Of a DNA stretch of 64,000 nucleotides, positions 15,945-24,826 are shown piece after piece (the first letter of the stretch is position 1; each line of letters starts with the position of its first letter). The position numbers were made by a program, and so were the translations under genes. Below the pieces are notes generated by a model. That model worked only from the letters and a program-made list of their open reading frames with translations, was not told where the DNA came from and did no database searches. Source of the DNA: Rhodobacteraceae bacterium QY30 (GTDB taxonomy: Bacteria; Pseudomonadota; Alphaproteobacteria; Rhodobacterales; Rhodobacteraceae); the NCBI GenBank assembly GCA_002356635.1, contig CP023454.1, positions 930,001 to 994,000 on the forward strand, written 5' to 3'.

Positions 15945-16292
15945 ATGACACGATTTGCCCTGTTCGGCCTGGCGTTGCTGGCCGCCTGCGCCGCGCGCCC
16001 CGAAGCGGCCGTGCCCGATGCGGTCAGCCTTTCCAGTGGCGGCGCGGCGGGGGACCGGCTGGAGGTGCGGTTCAGCGACGGTGCCACCTGCCGTGCGATG
16101 GTTCCGTCGACGGGTGGGGAAGGGGTGTTCGAGGCCTGCCCGCAGGCGCAGGGCTACGCCGTCCAGGTCCATCACCGCAGCCTGCTTGAACCGATTTTCG
16201 GCCCGGCGGTCAGCCCCTATGCAACCGTCACCCTGACGGCGGCCTCCGGGCGCGTCGCTATCTTCCGCCTGCCGACCGGCGGCGAACGCTGA
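15945..16292 (+). CDS. Small predicted lipoprotein
   Basis: 115 residues. A lipoprotein signal with lipobox LLAAC puts the lipidated cysteine near residue 15. The mature domain is beta-rich with two cysteines that could pair (ATCRAMV and EACPQA). ATG 15945 is taken because it gives the standard signal peptide; ATG 15933 is in frame. It follows the SLC13 permease by one base, so the pair are probably cotranscribed. No family recognised. Confidence 0.65.
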   Translation: MTRFALFGLALLAACAARPEAAVPDAVSLSSGGAAGDRLEVRFSDGATCRAMVPSTGGEGVFEACPQAQGYAVQVHHRSLLEPIFGPAVSPYATVTLTAASGRVAIFRLPTGGER

Positions 16293-16382
16293 AGCGCCCG
16301 AGCCTGTTCCGGCCCCGCTTGCGGCCGGAGGCTCGGCTGACATATAGAGGCGCGAAACGTCCAGGACCTTACGGAGACCTTC

Positions 16383-17123
16383 ATGGCTGGCCATTCCAAA
16401 TGGGCAAACATCCAGCACCGCAAAGGGCGGCAGGATGCCGCACGATCGAAACTGTTTTCCAAGCTGGCGAAGGAAATCACCGTCGCCGCCAAGATGGGCG
16501 ACCCTGACCCCGACAAGAACCCGCGCCTGCGTCTGGCGGTGAAGGCCGCCAAGGCCGTGTCCTGCCCGAAGGACGTGATCGACCGCGCGATCAAGAAGTC
16601 GATGGGCGGCGATGCCGAGAACTACACCGAAATCCGCTACGAAGGTTACGGCGTCAACGGCATCGCCGTGATCGTCGAGGCGATGACCGACAACGTGAAC
16701 CGCACCGCGTCGAACGTGCGCAGCTATTTCACCAAATGCGGCGGCAACCTGGGCCAGACCGGTTCCGTCAGCCACGGCTTTGATCGCGTGGGCGAGATTT
16801 CCTATCCCGCTTCGGTCGGTTCCGCAGATGACGTCATGATGGCCGCGCTGGAAGCCGGCGCGGATGACGTGGAATCGGACGATGAAGGCCACTGGATCTA
16901 CACCTCGGTCGAAAACCTGAACGATGTGTCCGACGCGCTGGAAAAGACGCTGGGGGAATCGACGGAATCCAAGCTGATCTGGAAGCCGCAGACGGTGACC
17001 GAGGTCGACCTGGAAACCGCGCAGAAGCTGATGCGGCTCGTTGACATGCTGGAAGATGACGACGATGTGCAGACTGTGACGCACAACTTCGACATCCCGG
17101 AAGAGGTCGCCGCGCAGCTTTGA
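16383..17123 (+). CDS. yebC: YebC/PmpR-family regulatory protein
   Basis: 246 residues, the normal length. Starts with the family hallmark [15 protein letters not shown] and contains [14 protein letters not shown], the domain 2 motif [15 protein letters not shown] and the acidic C-terminal domain. YebC proteins act as transcriptional regulators and, in more recent work, as factors that relieve ribosome stalling at difficult peptide stretches. Cytoplasmic. It stands alone, with a terminator immediately downstream. Confidence 0.96.
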   Translation: MAGHSKWANIQHRKGRQDAARSKLFSKLAKEITVAAKMGDPDPDKNPRLRLAVKAAKAVSCPKDVIDRAIKKSMGGDAENYTEIRYEGYGVNGIAVIVEAMTDNVNRTASNVRSYFTKCGGNLGQTGSVSHGFDRVGEISYPASVGSADDVMMAALEAGADDVESDDEGHWIYTSVENLNDVSDALEKTLGESTESKLIWKPQTVTEVDLETAQKLMRLVDMLEDDDDVQTVTHNFDIPEEVAAQL

Positions 17124-17143
17124 GCGCCGATCTGTGATGACAT

Positions 17144-17176
17144 ACGGCCCCTGCGGAAGTCGCGGGGGCCGTTTTC
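17144..17176 (+). terminator. Rho-independent terminator after yebC
   Basis: An 8-bp perfect stem ACGGCCCC/GGGGCCGT (17144-17151 and 17165-17172) is followed by TTTT. It sits between yebC and the convergent argP and overlaps the argP stop. Confidence 0.75.
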
Positions 17177-18071
17177 ATTTGCAGCTGCCCCGCGCCTCGG
17201 CGGACGCCCGCAGCGCCGCCGCCGCCCGCCCTTTCAAAGCGGCGGTCACCGCAGCCAGGGGGGCGATGCGGCTGGCCTGCCAGAAAAGCCGCACGTCCAG
17301 CGGCGTTCCCGGCACCAGTTCCACCAGTCGTCCCGCGGCGAGGTGGTCCTTGATCAGAAGGTCTGGGTTCATGCCCCAGCCCAGGCCCAGCAGCGCACCT
17401 TCGACGAAGCTCTGGCTTGACCCGATCCAATGCGTGGGGAAGGCGACCCGGCGGCCAAGGATCCCCGCCACCCAGTCGGCCTGAAGCCGGTCTTTCAGGT
17501 TGAAGGTCATCGCCGGGGCGCTGGTGACGGATTCCGGCGTCATGCCTTCCGGGAACCAGCGCGCCAGGTAGGCAGGACTGGCCGTGGCCAGATAGCGCAT
17601 GGTGCCAAGCGGATGGCAGTCGCAGCCCTGCACCGGCGCGCCATGCGCGGTGATCGCGCCCAGCACATCGCCCCGCCGCAGCCAGTCCAGCGAATGGTCC
17701 TGGTCATCGATCACGACATCGAAGTTCACCCCCTCGACCGCGGCCAGCGCCGGCAACACCCAGGCCGCAAGGCTGTCCGCCGTCACCGCAATCCGCAGCG
17801 TCGGGCGGGGGGCTGCGGCGGGGCGCAATTCGGCCAGGGCCTCACGCTCCATCAGCGCAACGGTCTCCGCATGACGCACCAGCCGCAGCGCGGGCTCTGT
17901 TGCCGTGCAGGGCTGGCCCCGCAGGATCAGGATCGTGCCCAGATGATCCTCCAGCGCGCGGATGCGCTGTGACACGGCGGAAGGCGTGACGTTCAGCGCC
18001 GCCGCCGCCCGTTCGAAAGACCCGTGGCGGTGGACGGCGACAAGGGCGGCAAGCTGGCCGGGATCAAGCAT
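17175..18071 (-). CDS. argP: LysR-family regulator ArgP (IciA/LysG type)
   Basis: 298 residues. The N-terminal HTH reads LAALVAVHRHGSFERAAAAL then VTPSAVSQRIRALED, and the body shows the ArgP-type WIGSSQSF and LGLGWGMNPD segments. It is divergent from the LysE-type exporter at 18190, the standard ArgP/LysG arrangement in which the regulator senses lysine or arginine and switches on export. Length and motifs argue for a functional protein. The regulatory role here is inferred from family and position. Confidence 0.9.
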   Translation of the reverse strand: MLDPGQLAALVAVHRHGSFERAAAALNVTPSAVSQRIRALEDHLGTILILRGQPCTATEPALRLVRHAETVALMEREALAELRPAAAPRPTLRIAVTADSLAAWVLPALAAVEGVNFDVVIDDQDHSLDWLRRGDVLGAITAHGAPVQGCDCHPLGTMRYLATASPAYLARWFPEGMTPESVTSAPAMTFNLKDRLQADWVAGILGRRVAFPTHWIGSSQSFVEGALLGLGWGMNPDLLIKDHLAAGRLVELVPGTPLDVRLFWQASRIAPLAAVTAALKGRAAAALRASAEARGSCK

Positions 18072-18189
18072 CGGGATGTCCTGAGTGAGAAGGAAGCCAG
18101 ATTAGCAGAACTTCATCTGCCGCAGAATCATTAAGTGGCCTTCATGCCGTGGGACCGGTAAGGAAACCCAGGCGACAAGGAGGTGTTGG
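18072..18189. promoter_or_regulatory. argP-lysE divergent control region
   Basis: 118 bases separating the two starts, less GC-rich than its surroundings in the middle (around TTAGCAGAACTTCATCTG). It must hold both promoters and the ArgP site. The exporter has a near-perfect ribosome site AAGGAGGTG at 18177-18185. Confidence 0.55.
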
Positions 18190-18792
18190 ATGCTGGACGC
18201 GGTGTTTTCGGGGTTTCTGATTTCCTTCGGCCTGATCGCCGCCATAGGTGCACAGAATGCCTTCGTGCTTCGGCAGGGGCTCAGGCGCGAACATGTGCTG
18301 GCGGTGGTGCTGTTCTGCGCGCTGTCCGACGCCCTGCTGATTACCGCCGGGGTGTCGGGTTTTGCGCTGGCCGCCGACACGCTGCCCAAGGTCCAGACCT
18401 GGCTGATCTGGGGCGGGATCGCCTTTCTGGTCTGGTTCGGGTTCAAGTCCTTCCGGTCCGCCTGGCGCGGCGGGGCGGGGCTTGCGGCGGCTTCGGGCGG
18501 CCCGGCGCCGTTGACGGGCGTCCTTTTGACACTGGCCGCGATCACCTGGCTGAACCCGCATGTCTACCTGGACACGGTGGTGTTCCTCGGCTCGATCTCG
18601 ACCCGCTATCCGGGGCGCGAGGTTGCCTTTGCCCTGGGCGCCGCGGCGGCATCGCTCATCTTCTTCTCGACCCTCGGTTTCGGCGCGCGGCTGCTGGCGC
18701 CCTTCTTTGCCCGGCCTCACGCATGGCAGGTGCTGGACATCGGTGTGGGCGTTACCATGTGGTCGATCGCCGCCTCGCTGGTGCCGCACTAG
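18190..18792 (+). CDS. lysE: LysE/ArgO-family basic amino-acid exporter
   Basis: 200 residues, five to six membrane helices. The family motif GAQNAFVLRQGLRREHVL is at residues 19-37, and AITWLNPHVYLDTVVFLGS with the conserved NPH lies near residue 115. It exports lysine/arginine-type amino acids across the inner membrane and protects against excess. It is controlled, by analogy, by the divergent argP. I cannot tell lysine from arginine preference. Confidence 0.93.
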   Translation: MLDAVFSGFLISFGLIAAIGAQNAFVLRQGLRREHVLAVVLFCALSDALLITAGVSGFALAADTLPKVQTWLIWGGIAFLVWFGFKSFRSAWRGGAGLAAASGGPAPLTGVLLTLAAITWLNPHVYLDTVVFLGSISTRYPGREVAFALGAAAASLIFFSTLGFGARLLAPFFARPHAWQVLDIGVGVTMWSIAASLVPH

Positions 18793-18841
18793 GGGCCTTC
18801 GGTCCCTTGCGGGCGGCGGCCGGATCGGTCATGTCGGGACC

Positions 18842-19753
18842 ATGATCGAAGCCCAGAACAACCCCGGCGCCGGCGTGGCGTGGATGCTGCTGACCGGCCT
18901 GTGCTTCGTCGGTGTGACGGCGATCATCCGCTATCTTGGGCCCGGCCTTCCGGCGGCGGAAGGCGCCTTCATCCGGTTCGGCATCGGCACGCTGTTCCTG
19001 CTGCCGGCGCTCCGCCCGCTGTGGCGCAGCGGCCTGCCGCAAGGCACGCTGCAGCTGTTCCTGGGGCGCGGGGTGTTTCACACCGTCGCGACCGCGCTTT
19101 GGTTCTACGCCATGGCCCGCCTGCCCGTGGCCGAGGTCACGGCCATCGGCTATCTGAACCCCATCGTCGTGACCATTGGCGCGGCGCTCATCTTCGGCGA
19201 AAGGCTGGCCCTGCGCCGGATCCTGGCGATCGTCCTCGCGCTGGTGGGGGCGCTGGTCATCCTGCGCCCGGGCCTGCGCGAGATCACCTCTGGCCATCTG
19301 GCGCAGCTGGGCGCGGCAACCTGCTTCGGCATGGCCTATCTGATCGCCAAGGAACTGTCCCGCCATGCACCCGCCAGCTTCATCGTGGCGGTCATGTCGC
19401 TGAGCGTGACAATCGGGCTGGCACCATTGGCGGCGCTGGACTGGGTCACACCAACGCTGACGCAGGTGCTGTGGCTGGGGCTGGTCGCGGTCTTTGCGAC
19501 GGCGGGGCATTATTCGATGGCACGCGCCTTTGCCGCTGCGCCCCTGACGGTGACGCAGCCGGTGGTGTTCCTGCAGCTGGTCTGGGCCACGATCCTTGGC
19601 GCGACGGTGTTTCACGAACCCGTGGACCCGTTCGTTCTGCTGGGCGGGGGCATGATCATCGGCGCGATCAGCTACATCACCTGGCGCGAGGCGCGGCTGA
19701 AACGGGGCGTGACGCCGCCCGCCGCGCCTGCGCCAAACGATCAGGCGGCGTAA
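18842..19753 (+). CDS. EamA/DMT-family transporter
   Basis: 303 residues, ten predicted helices in two EamA repeats (about 10-145 and 155-290), with AMARLPVAEVTAIGYLNPIVV typical of the S-adenosylmethionine/riboflavin-type DMT subgroup. ATG 18842 is chosen; the open frame upstream overlaps lysE. Its end overlaps the convergent aldolase gene by 13 bases. Substrate unknown. Confidence 0.88.
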   Translation: MIEAQNNPGAGVAWMLLTGLCFVGVTAIIRYLGPGLPAAEGAFIRFGIGTLFLLPALRPLWRSGLPQGTLQLFLGRGVFHTVATALWFYAMARLPVAEVTAIGYLNPIVVTIGAALIFGERLALRRILAIVLALVGALVILRPGLREITSGHLAQLGAATCFGMAYLIAKELSRHAPASFIVAVMSLSVTIGLAPLAALDWVTPTLTQVLWLGLVAVFATAGHYSMARAFAAAPLTVTQPVVFLQLVWATILGATVFHEPVDPFVLLGGGMIIGAISYITWREARLKRGVTPPAAPAPNDQAA

Positions 19754-20493
19754 TCCGATCCTTCGTCATCAAGGATCGCGCGCAGGTCGCGCAGGAACTG
19801 CGGCGCGGTTGAAGGATAATCCTCCCATTCCCGCGCGGTCTTTTCGGCAATCTCGTCCGACAGCACCCGCAGCGGCCGCCCGGTTTGCAGGGCGCGGATA
19901 TAGGTTTCGGCCGCGCGTTCGAAATAATAGAGCCGGTTGAAGGTGTCGGCCACGTCGTCACCGATCACCAGCACACCGTGGTTGCCCATGATCATGGTCT
20001 TGACCTTCGGGTCCGACAGCAGCCGCGAACAGCGTTCGCCTTCGGATTCAAAGGCCATCCCGCCATAGCTTTCATCGACGACATGGCGGTTGAAGAACAT
20101 CGCGCTGTTCTGGTCGATGGGCAGCAGGCGGCTGTCGGCAAGGCTTGCCAGCACGGTCGCGTGGATCGAATGCACATGCATGACGCAGCGGGCATGGGCG
20201 CAGTTGCGATGCAGCGCGCCGTGCAGGCCCCAGGCGGTGGGGTCGGGGGCATCCGGGCGTTTCAGCGTGTCCGGATCATTGGCGTCGATCAGCAGCAGGT
20301 CCGAGGCGCGGATGCGGGCGAAGTGCCGCGCGAAAGGGTTGATCAGGAACTTCGAGCCATCGTCGTTCACCGCCAGGCTGAAATGGTTGGCGACCGCTTC
20401 GTGCATGTTCATGCGGGCCGTCCAGCGGAAGGCGGCGGCCATGTCCGCGCGTTCGCGGGCGTGGGTCAGGTTCGGGCGGGCGGACTGGTTCAT
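19741..20493 (-). CDS. Class II aldolase/adducin family protein
   Basis: 250 residues. Zinc-dependent class II aldolase fold: RMNMHEAVANHFSLAV at the start, metal-binding histidines in CVMHVHSIHATVLA, and the downstream MGNHGVLVIG. Members cleave or decarboxylate small sugar phosphates or act on hydroxy acids; the substrate here is open. It overlaps the esterase gene upstream by ATGA, placing it last in a four-gene minus-strand cluster (SDR, unknown, esterase, aldolase). Confidence 0.88.
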   Translation of the reverse strand: MNQSARPNLTHARERADMAAAFRWTARMNMHEAVANHFSLAVNDDGSKFLINPFARHFARIRASDLLLIDANDPDTLKRPDAPDPTAWGLHGALHRNCAHARCVMHVHSIHATVLASLADSRLLPIDQNSAMFFNRHVVDESYGGMAFESEGERCSRLLSDPKVKTMIMGNHGVLVIGDDVADTFNRLYYFERAAETYIRALQTGRPLRVLSDEIAEKTAREWEDYPSTAPQFLRDLRAILDDEGSDYAA

Positions 20494-21452
20494 GATGCAC
20501 TCCGGCTGGGTTCGGATGACGCCCCTTCGGGGCAGGCGCCCTCGGCCAGCGCGCGGATCGACGCGACCACACGGGCAAAGCTGGCGGCGGCGCGTGGATC
20601 GCGGTGACGGGCGCGCAGGTAGCCGTGGACCAGCCCCGCCTCGGTCCGGGCCAGCGCCTTGCCCCCTGCAGCGACGATCCGCGCCGCATAGGCCGTCGCG
20701 TCATCGGCCAGCGGGTCGCATTCGGCGGACAGGACCACCGTCGGCGGCAGGCGGGTGAAATCGCTGTCCTCCAGCGGTGCGGTTGTCGGATCGCCGACAG
20801 GCTCGGCGCCGCCGGGATGGCGGATGGTGGCGTAGAATTCCACGTCGTCCAGCGTCAGCATCGGCGCTTCGGCATGGGTCACATAGCTTCCGCTGCGCCG
20901 GTCGCCGCCCAGGACGGGGTAGACCAGCACCTGGCCCGTCACCTGCACCCCGCTGCCCCGAAGGCGGTGCGCGACGGCGGCCGCCAGGTTGCCACCCGCG
21001 CTGTCCCCGGCCAGCAGCACCGGACCCGACGCGCCCACCGCTTCGGCCACGGCCAGCGCATCCTCGAAGGCGGCGGGATGGCGATGTTCCGGCGCCAGCC
21101 GGTAATCGGCCGAGATGACGCGCCGCCCGGTGCCGGCACAGATCTCGGCGCAGACGTCATCGTGGCTGTCCAGCCCGCCGACGACGAAACCGCCCCCGTG
21201 ATAATAGACAACCGTTTCCGCGCCGCCGATCTGAGCGGGGGTGTAGATCCGGCAGGGGACGCCCGCGATGGGCCGGTCCTCGGTCGTGATGCCCGCGGGC
21301 CGGCCATTGTGGAAGGCGCGGCACATCGCATCGTAGATCTGGCGTTGCCGCTCGATCGGATAGGTAGCGGTTTCAGGCGGGTACCAGGTTTCGGTGTCAT
21401 GGATGAAGGCCCAGGTTTCGTCACCGATCAGGCGGCTGTAATCGGGTTGCAT
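20490..21452 (-). CDS. Alpha/beta-hydrolase (hormone-sensitive-lipase type esterase)
   Basis: 320 residues. The oxyanion motif YYHGGGFVVGG and nucleophile elbow GDSAGGN mark the HSL/family IV esterases. The catalytic Asp lies in ECDPLADD and the His in GLVHGYL. No signal peptide, so cytoplasmic. It is translationally coupled to the aldolase gene (ATGA overlap) and follows the unknown protein gene after 84 bases. It probably hydrolyses a small carboxylic ester in the same pathway; no specific substrate is visible. Confidence 0.92.
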   Translation of the reverse strand: MQPDYSRLIGDETWAFIHDTETWYPPETATYPIERQRQIYDAMCRAFHNGRPAGITTEDRPIAGVPCRIYTPAQIGGAETVVYYHGGGFVVGGLDSHDDVCAEICAGTGRRVISADYRLAPEHRHPAAFEDALAVAEAVGASGPVLLAGDSAGGNLAAAVAHRLRGSGVQVTGQVLVYPVLGGDRRSGSYVTHAEAPMLTLDDVEFYATIRHPGGAEPVGDPTTAPLEDSDFTRLPPTVVLSAECDPLADDATAYAARIVAAGGKALARTEAGLVHGYLRARHRDPRAAASFARVVASIRALAEGACPEGASSEPSRSAS

Positions 21453-21536
21453 CGCATCCTCCGGGCCTTGGGTGGGGCAAGTCTTGCGCGCGTGGGGGCA
21501 GGGGGCTGTCCCGTCCGCGACACGCGGGCGGGCAAT

Positions 21537-22142
21537 TCAGCCAAGCGACGGATGCAGGACCGGCACATAGCCCGCCGCCAGGCAGTCGAGCACCGGTCCC
21601 GGTGTCAGAACCGTGACCGGAGCGGGCGGCAGGGGCAGGGCGGCGCCGTAACCGCCCGGCGCCCAGGGCCGCAGCCTGCCCGCCCACAGCAGCGCGGGAT
21701 GGTCCTTGTGAAGGATCATCGCCCCCGCGGGCAGGGCCGCGGTCTCGGCGATGTGGCGACGCTGGGCCGGGCCATCGCGGCGGGCGGCGTGCAGGACCGC
21801 GTCGATCTCGGACGCGCGTGTGCCGGGCAGGCCCGCCGACGCCCAGGCGGTGCGGAAGCGGTTCAGGTCCGCGCGCCGGCACTCCGCGCAGGGGCGGTGC
21901 CCCGCCGCAAGGGCAGTCGCTTCGTCCAGAAAGAACAACTCGGTATAGCGGCCCGGGGTCATCAGGTTGCGGCGGCGGCCCCGGAAGGCCGTCAGGCAGC
22001 AGATCCAGGCGCGAGTGGTAGAGATCCGGCCCGTCAGGCGGCCCGCCGCATCATGCAGGCAGCCACGGTTGCCCATGAACAGCCCTCGCGCCGGGTCCGC
22101 GATCAAGGTGCCGAAGGGCGTGACGCGGTTCGGACGCGGCAT
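21537..22142 (-). CDS. Conserved-looking protein of unknown function with CxxC motif
   Basis: 201 residues, start ATG 22142, three bases after the SDR stop, so cotranscribed. It contains RTTRAW-like and FFLDEATALAAGHRPCAECRR motifs; the C-x2-C plus nearby His and other Cys residues (WICCLTAF, GCLHD) could bind a metal, somewhat like the Ada metal-binding motif. No signal peptide or membrane segment. I recognise the motif set from alphaproteobacterial hypothetical proteins but know no function. Confidence 0.7.
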   Translation of the reverse strand: MPRPNRVTPFGTLIADPARGLFMGNRGCLHDAAGRLTGRISTTRAWICCLTAFRGRRRNLMTPGRYTELFFLDEATALAAGHRPCAECRRADLNRFRTAWASAGLPGTRASEIDAVLHAARRDGPAQRRHIAETAALPAGAMILHKDHPALLWAGRLRPWAPGGYGAALPLPPAPVTVLTPGPVLDCLAAGYVPVLHPSLG

Positions 22143-22145
22143 CGC

Positions 22146-22898
22146 TCAGCCCATCCGAAGCGCGCCGTCCAGGCGGATCACCTCGCCGTTCAGATAGTCG
22201 CATTCGATGATGAAACAGACCAGGCGGGCAAACTCCTCGGGCTTGCCCAGACGGCGGGGAAAGGGGATATCCGCGGCCAGCGCCGCCTGAACGTCGGGCG
22301 AAAGGCTGCGCAGCATGGGCGTGGCGAAGGTGCCCGGTGCGATGGCGCAGACCCGGATCGCGCGACTGGCCAGATCGCGGGCAAGCGGCAGGGTCATGCC
22401 CGCCACTCCGGCCTTCGAAGCCGCATAGGCCACCTGGCCCTTCTGGCCGTCGAAGGCGGCGATCGAGGCGGTGTTGACGATGACGCCCCGGGTTTCCCCG
22501 GCATCTTCGGGCGCGCTTTCCATTCGCTCGGCCAGTTGGCGGATCATGTTGAAGGTGCCGGTCAGATTGATGTCGATCGTCCGGCGGAAACTGTCGAGGC
22601 CATGCACAGCATCACGGCCCAGCACCCGTTCGCTGGTGGCGATCCCGGCGCAGTTGACAAGGATACCGACCGGACCCGTGGCGCGCGCTGCGGTGACGCC
22701 TGCGGCGACCGACATTTCGTCCGTCACGTCGATCTCGGCGAAGGTCAGGCCGGCCTGTCGTGCCAGTTCCTGGCCTTCATGCCTGTCCCGGTCCAGGATG
22801 GTCACCCGCGCGCCCCGCCGCGCCAGTTCCAGCGCCGTGGCCGCACCCAGGCCCGACGCCCCGCCCGTGACGATCGCGCCCGTTCCCTCGATCCGCAT
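22146..22898 (-). CDS. Short-chain dehydrogenase, HSD17B10-like
   Basis: 250 residues. NAD(P)-binding TGGASGLGAATA at the N-terminus, acidic residue at the end of beta-2 (ILDRD) favouring NAD(H), NCAGIA, and catalytic Ser/Tyr/Lys in NTASIAAFDGQKGQVAYAASK. The overall pattern (GGASGLG, LNGEVIRLDGALRM) resembles 3-hydroxyacyl-CoA dehydrogenase type II/HSD17B10. ATG 22898 follows an AAAGGA ribosome site; an upstream frame to 22937 is less likely. First gene of the cluster ending with the aldolase. Confidence 0.9.
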   Translation of the reverse strand: MRIEGTGAIVTGGASGLGAATALELARRGARVTILDRDRHEGQELARQAGLTFAEIDVTDEMSVAAGVTAARATGPVGILVNCAGIATSERVLGRDAVHGLDSFRRTIDINLTGTFNMIRQLAERMESAPEDAGETRGVIVNTASIAAFDGQKGQVAYAASKAGVAGMTLPLARDLASRAIRVCAIAPGTFATPMLRSLSPDVQAALAADIPFPRRLGKPEEFARLVCFIIECDYLNGEVIRLDGALRMG

Positions 22899-23206
22899 GC
22901 TCTTGTCCTTTCGTCCCGGTTCGCCCGATGAAGCCACGCGGCCGTGCCGGCGTCCAGCGGGGATCGGCCACAGCGGGCGGAATGGCGAGGGACAACGGAA
23001 ACCCGCGGGGTTCCGCCGACCGCCGGCGCTGCTCGGCCAGAGTTGGCCGACCGTGAGGCGAGGGCCGTCACACCCCCGTGAGCAGGGCTTGGAGAAAGAT
23101 GCGGCAAGCCCTTACCTCGCGGGCAGGCAGGGACGGTTTCCGGCCTGGCCCGGGTTCAGGTGTTCCGCTTGGCCCGAACTGCTCTGCGAAGAATGGAGTG
23201 AACGAG
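22899..23206. other. Divergent intergenic region, SDR cluster and outer-membrane gene
   Basis: 308 bases with no convincing ORF, RNA or clear promoter hexamers. It must contain promoters for both divergent units. A GGAG ribosome site for the barrel gene lies at 23195-23198. Confidence 0.5.
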
Positions 23207-23806
23207 ATGAACAAGAAACTTCTTGCGGGACTTGCAGCGATCACCGCTTCGGCCATGGCCCTTCCTGCTGTGGCTGGCGGCTACAACCCCCCGGTGGTCG
23301 AAGCGCCCGTCGCGGCGCCGGTCGTGGCGCCAGTTTCATCCCCCGATGGAGACTGGACCGGCGGCTATGTGGCCGGTCAGCTGGGCTGGGGCCACAGCAA
23401 GTTTGGCGGGCTGGACAACGACAGCGCCGTCTACGGCCTTCGCGGGGGCTATGACTACGACTTCGGCAAGTTCGTCCTCGGCGCCAACCTCGACTGGAAC
23501 AAGGTCGATGCCGACCTGGGCGCCGATACGGTGAATGACATTGCGCGCCTGGGTCTGCGCGCGGGCTACGACATGGGCCGGACGCTGGTCTATGTTGCAG
23601 CCGGTGCGGCGCGTGCCAATGTCGATACCCCGACGGGCAGCGTGGATGAAGACGGCTTCTATGCCGGTGTCGGCATGGATTATGCCATCAACGACCGCTG
23701 GACGGTTGGGGGCGAGATCCTGCAGAACCGCTTCACCGACTTCAACGGAACGAACAGCACGCTCAGCACCACGACGGCGGGCCTGAACGTCGGCTTCCGC
23801 TTCTGA
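23207..23806 (+). CDS. Outer-membrane beta-barrel protein, OmpA-like/Omp25 type
   Basis: 199 residues. Signal peptide 1-23 (ending AVAGG), a Pro/Val/Ala-rich linker (residues 28-45), then an eight-stranded barrel pattern with alternating aromatic residues starting WTGGYVAGQLGWG and ending in a C-terminal Phe (NVGFRF), the recognition signal for the BAM machinery. It resembles the OMP_b-brl family (Omp25/RopB). Stand-alone gene with its own terminator region; probably abundant. Confidence 0.9.
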   Translation: MNKKLLAGLAAITASAMALPAVAGGYNPPVVEAPVAAPVVAPVSSPDGDWTGGYVAGQLGWGHSKFGGLDNDSAVYGLRGGYDYDFGKFVLGANLDWNKVDADLGADTVNDIARLGLRAGYDMGRTLVYVAAGAARANVDTPTGSVDEDGFYAGVGMDYAINDRWTVGGEILQNRFTDFNGTNSTLSTTTAGLNVGFRF

Positions 23807-23817
23807 TCCCGAATTGC

Positions 23818-23847
23818 GCCGGGGCTGCCTTCGCGGGCGGCCCCGGC
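23818..23847 (+). terminator. GC hairpin after the outer-membrane protein gene
   Basis: Perfect 8-bp arms GCCGGGGC (23818-23825) and GCCCCGGC (23840-23847) just after the stop, but no T-run. It may act as an mRNA 3'-end stabiliser with the stronger hairpin at 23895. Confidence 0.4.
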
Positions 23848-23894
23848 GTGACCTCTGCGCACCGGGGCGATGTGCCTTGGCGCGTGCGGGGCGC

Positions 23895-23948
23895 AGGGGT
23901 CCGGAGTGCAAGTCCCCCCGAGTGTCACCGGACCCCTCTCGCCTGTTT
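23895..23948 (+). terminator. Terminator hairpin between convergent genes
   Basis: Perfect 10-bp arms AGGGGTCCGG (23895-23904) and CCGGACCCCT (23928-23937) with a 23-base loop, followed by a short T-run at 23945-23948. It separates the barrel gene from the convergent TPM-domain gene. Confidence 0.5.
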
Positions 23949-24826
23949 TACCAGCGACCGCTGGCGCCGCCCCCGCCAGATGATCCGCCGCCAAGGCCTT
24001 CATGGTCGCGTCCCGGCCCACGGTCGGGGCGTTCGTGCAGTGCCCGCGCCGGGATCCGTCCCGCCCAGCCGCAATCGGGGCAACTGACCAACCGCTTTCG
24101 CCCGTTCGACAGGATCGGGCCGTGGTCCATTGAAAGGTTCGTTCCGCATTGCGGACAGGTCGTCGGCCCCGCTGCGCCGCGACGCTTTCGCAAGGCAATG
24201 GCGGCGAAGGCCAGCACCATCACCCCGGGCACCCCGTATCTCGTCCAGTCAGACGTTCCGCTTTTCGCGCCTTCGGTCGTGGCCCGCTGGACGAAGGGCA
24301 GGGCGATCCGCTCGATCACCTGCGTCACCCCTTCCGACATTGCTTTGGGGATGCGGCCTTCGCGCAGTTCGGGGACCAGCACCCTGTCGACGATGCCTTG
24401 GGCAACCCGGTCGAAGTCCTGGCCGTAGCCCTGGCCCAGTTCCAGCCGCACCGCCTTGTCGGGCGCGGAATACAGCAAGAGGATGCCGTCATTCCGGTCA
24501 AGGTTCCCGATCCCCCAGGCGTTGAACAGACCGGTCGCATAGGACTCCAGTTGCGCCGCGCCGCCCGGTATCCCGCTGATCGTCACGATGGCGAAGGTCA
24601 CACCCGTTTCGGCGCGCAGCCGCTCCAACCTGCTTTCCAGTGCCTGCTGATCTGCTTCTGGCAGGACATTTCCAAGGTCGGTGACCAACGCGCCGATGTT
24701 CTGCGGAAACCGCTCTGGTGTGGATTGCGCGCTTGCCAGACTGGCCCAGCCCAGGATCATCAGCACCACAGCCGGTGCCGCCCACCAGCCGCGCCACGCG
24801 CCGCCCGATCCGATCCGCATGGACAT
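23948..24826 (-). CDS. TPM-domain (YgcG-family) membrane protein with zinc ribbon
   Basis: 292 residues. Signal sequence 1-33, TPM domain about 45-165 (INDRNDGILLLYS-type core, here NLDRNDGILLLYS), one membrane helix 196-212, then a cytoplasmic tail with two C-x2-C pairs (Cys224/227 and Cys249/252) forming a probable zinc ribbon, and a Gly/Ser-rich C-terminus. TPM domains face the periplasm and are linked to photosystem repair and membrane-protein maintenance. The zinc ribbon after the helix is a less usual addition. ATG 24826 follows GGAGGAAAG. Confidence 0.85.
   Translation of the reverse strand: MSMRIGSGGAWRGWWAAPAVVLMILGWASLASAQSTPERFPQNIGALVTDLGNVLPEADQQALESRLERLRAETGVTFAIVTISGIPGGAAQLESYATGLFNAWGIGNLDRNDGILLLYSAPDKAVRLELGQGYGQDFDRVAQGIVDRVLVPELREGRIPKAMSEGVTQVIERIALPFVQRATTEGAKSGTSDWTRYGVPGVMVLAFAAIALRKRRGAAGPTTCPQCGTNLSMDHGPILSNGRKRLVSCPDCGWAGRIPARALHERPDRGPGRDHEGLGGGSSGGGGASGRW

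Noticed and set aside
20604-22931. 775-codon open frame on the plus strand
   Set aside because: Antisense to the esterase, CxxC protein and SDR genes, which all carry recognisable motifs; low-complexity Arg/Gly/Ala composition.
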